A stretch of DNA of 5,002 nucleotides from Chloroflexi bacterium RBG_13_51_52 (GTDB taxonomy: Bacteria > Chloroflexota > Dehalococcoidia > Dehalococcoidales > RBG-16-60-22), in contig MGMT01000043.1 of NCBI GenBank assembly GCA_001796525.1, positions 1-5,002 on the forward strand, given 5' to 3'. This document shows positions 4,751 through 5,002 of the stretch, one piece after another. The position numbers were made by a program, and so were the translations under genes. How positions within the stretch are numbered: the stretch's first letter is position 1; the number at the start of each line of letters is the position of its first letter. The notes under the pieces are model-generated. The model had not been told where the DNA came from. It ran no database searches and saw only the letters and a list, made by a program, of their open reading frames with translations.

Positions 4751-5002
4751 ATGGGGATTTTGAATACACGTAAAAAGAAAATCGGTCTCGCTTTAAGCAG
4801 CGGCGCGGCGCGGGGTTTTGCCCACATCGGCGTCCTTGACGTCCTGCAAAAAGAAGGCGTCCCCATCGATATGATTGCCGGCACCAGCGCCGGCGCCATC
4901 ATCGGCGCGGTCTATGCCACTTGCCTCGATAGCGATATCTTAAAACAACACGCCCTTTCTATCGATTTGAAAAAGCTGGCTCCTCTCCTCGACCCTTCAT
5001 TC
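4751..5002 (+). CDS. Patatin-like phospholipase / serine hydrolase (3' partial)
   Basis: The first 84 residues of a patatin-family hydrolase are present before the window ends. After a basic leader (MGILNTRKKK) comes IGLALSSGAARGFAHIGVL (11-29); SSGAARG is the oxyanion-hole region, usually GGGxxRG. GTSAG at 44-48 is the nucleophile elbow with catalytic Ser46. The catalytic Asp lies beyond the window. Bacterial homologues of the RssA/YlbK type are cytosolic or membrane-associated esterases of uncertain substrate. ATG 4751 gives the usual short leader. An in-frame ATG at 4721, which would overlap the cupin by 10 bases, and a TTG at 4760 are alternatives; none has a clear Shine-Dalgarno. The gene returns to GC-rich codon use. 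Confidence 0.88.
   Translation, partial: MGILNTRKKKIGLALSSGAARGFAHIGVLDVLQKEGVPIDMIAGTSAGAIIGAVYATCLDSDILKQHALSIDLKKLAPLLDPSF

Overview
The window looks like a metagenome-type bacterial chromosome segment, most plausibly from Chloroflexota and perhaps Dehalococcoidia. This placement is inferred from three things: a QueG/reductive-dehalogenase-like corrinoid Fe-S protein, a stand-alone HAS-barrel protein of a kind I recall from Cyanobacteria and Chloroflexota, and small REP-like palindromes between genes. No rRNA or other taxonomic marker is present, so it is tentative. All supported genes are on the + strand. Most are moderately GC-rich, but two (the lipoprotein and the cupin) are clearly AT-rich.

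Left part (1-1640). The tail of an unidentified gene is followed by a palindromic repeat and then a 269-aa QueG-like protein with eight cysteines in unusual spacing (181-990). Next come an AT-rich 121-aa lipoprotein (1067-1432) and a 25-aa lysine-rich microprotein with an ideal ribosome binding site (1561-1638). The last 49 bases of the QueG-like gene (941-989) recur after the lipoprotein (1461-1509) with one mismatch, exactly 520 bases downstream. The lipoprotein gene is therefore bracketed by direct repeats of the host gene's 3' end. This is the most unusual structure in the window.

Central part (1640-4331). Two hairpins lead into a tight three-gene operon: a 199-aa HAS-barrel protein, a 124-aa four-helix membrane protein (overlapping the first by ATGA), and a 536-aa HerA/FtsK-type hexameric ATPase with its own HAS-barrel-like N-terminus. 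The likely theme is a DNA translocase or helicase with an accessory barrel protein and a possible membrane partner. No NurA nuclease is present in the window.

Right part (4332-5002). A small AT-rich cupin with a strong ribosome binding site is followed directly by the start of a patatin-like serine hydrolase (GTSAG nucleophile elbow), which runs off the window. No gap longer than 300 bases lacks a gene. No rRNA, tRNA, CRISPR array, integrase or transposase was seen.
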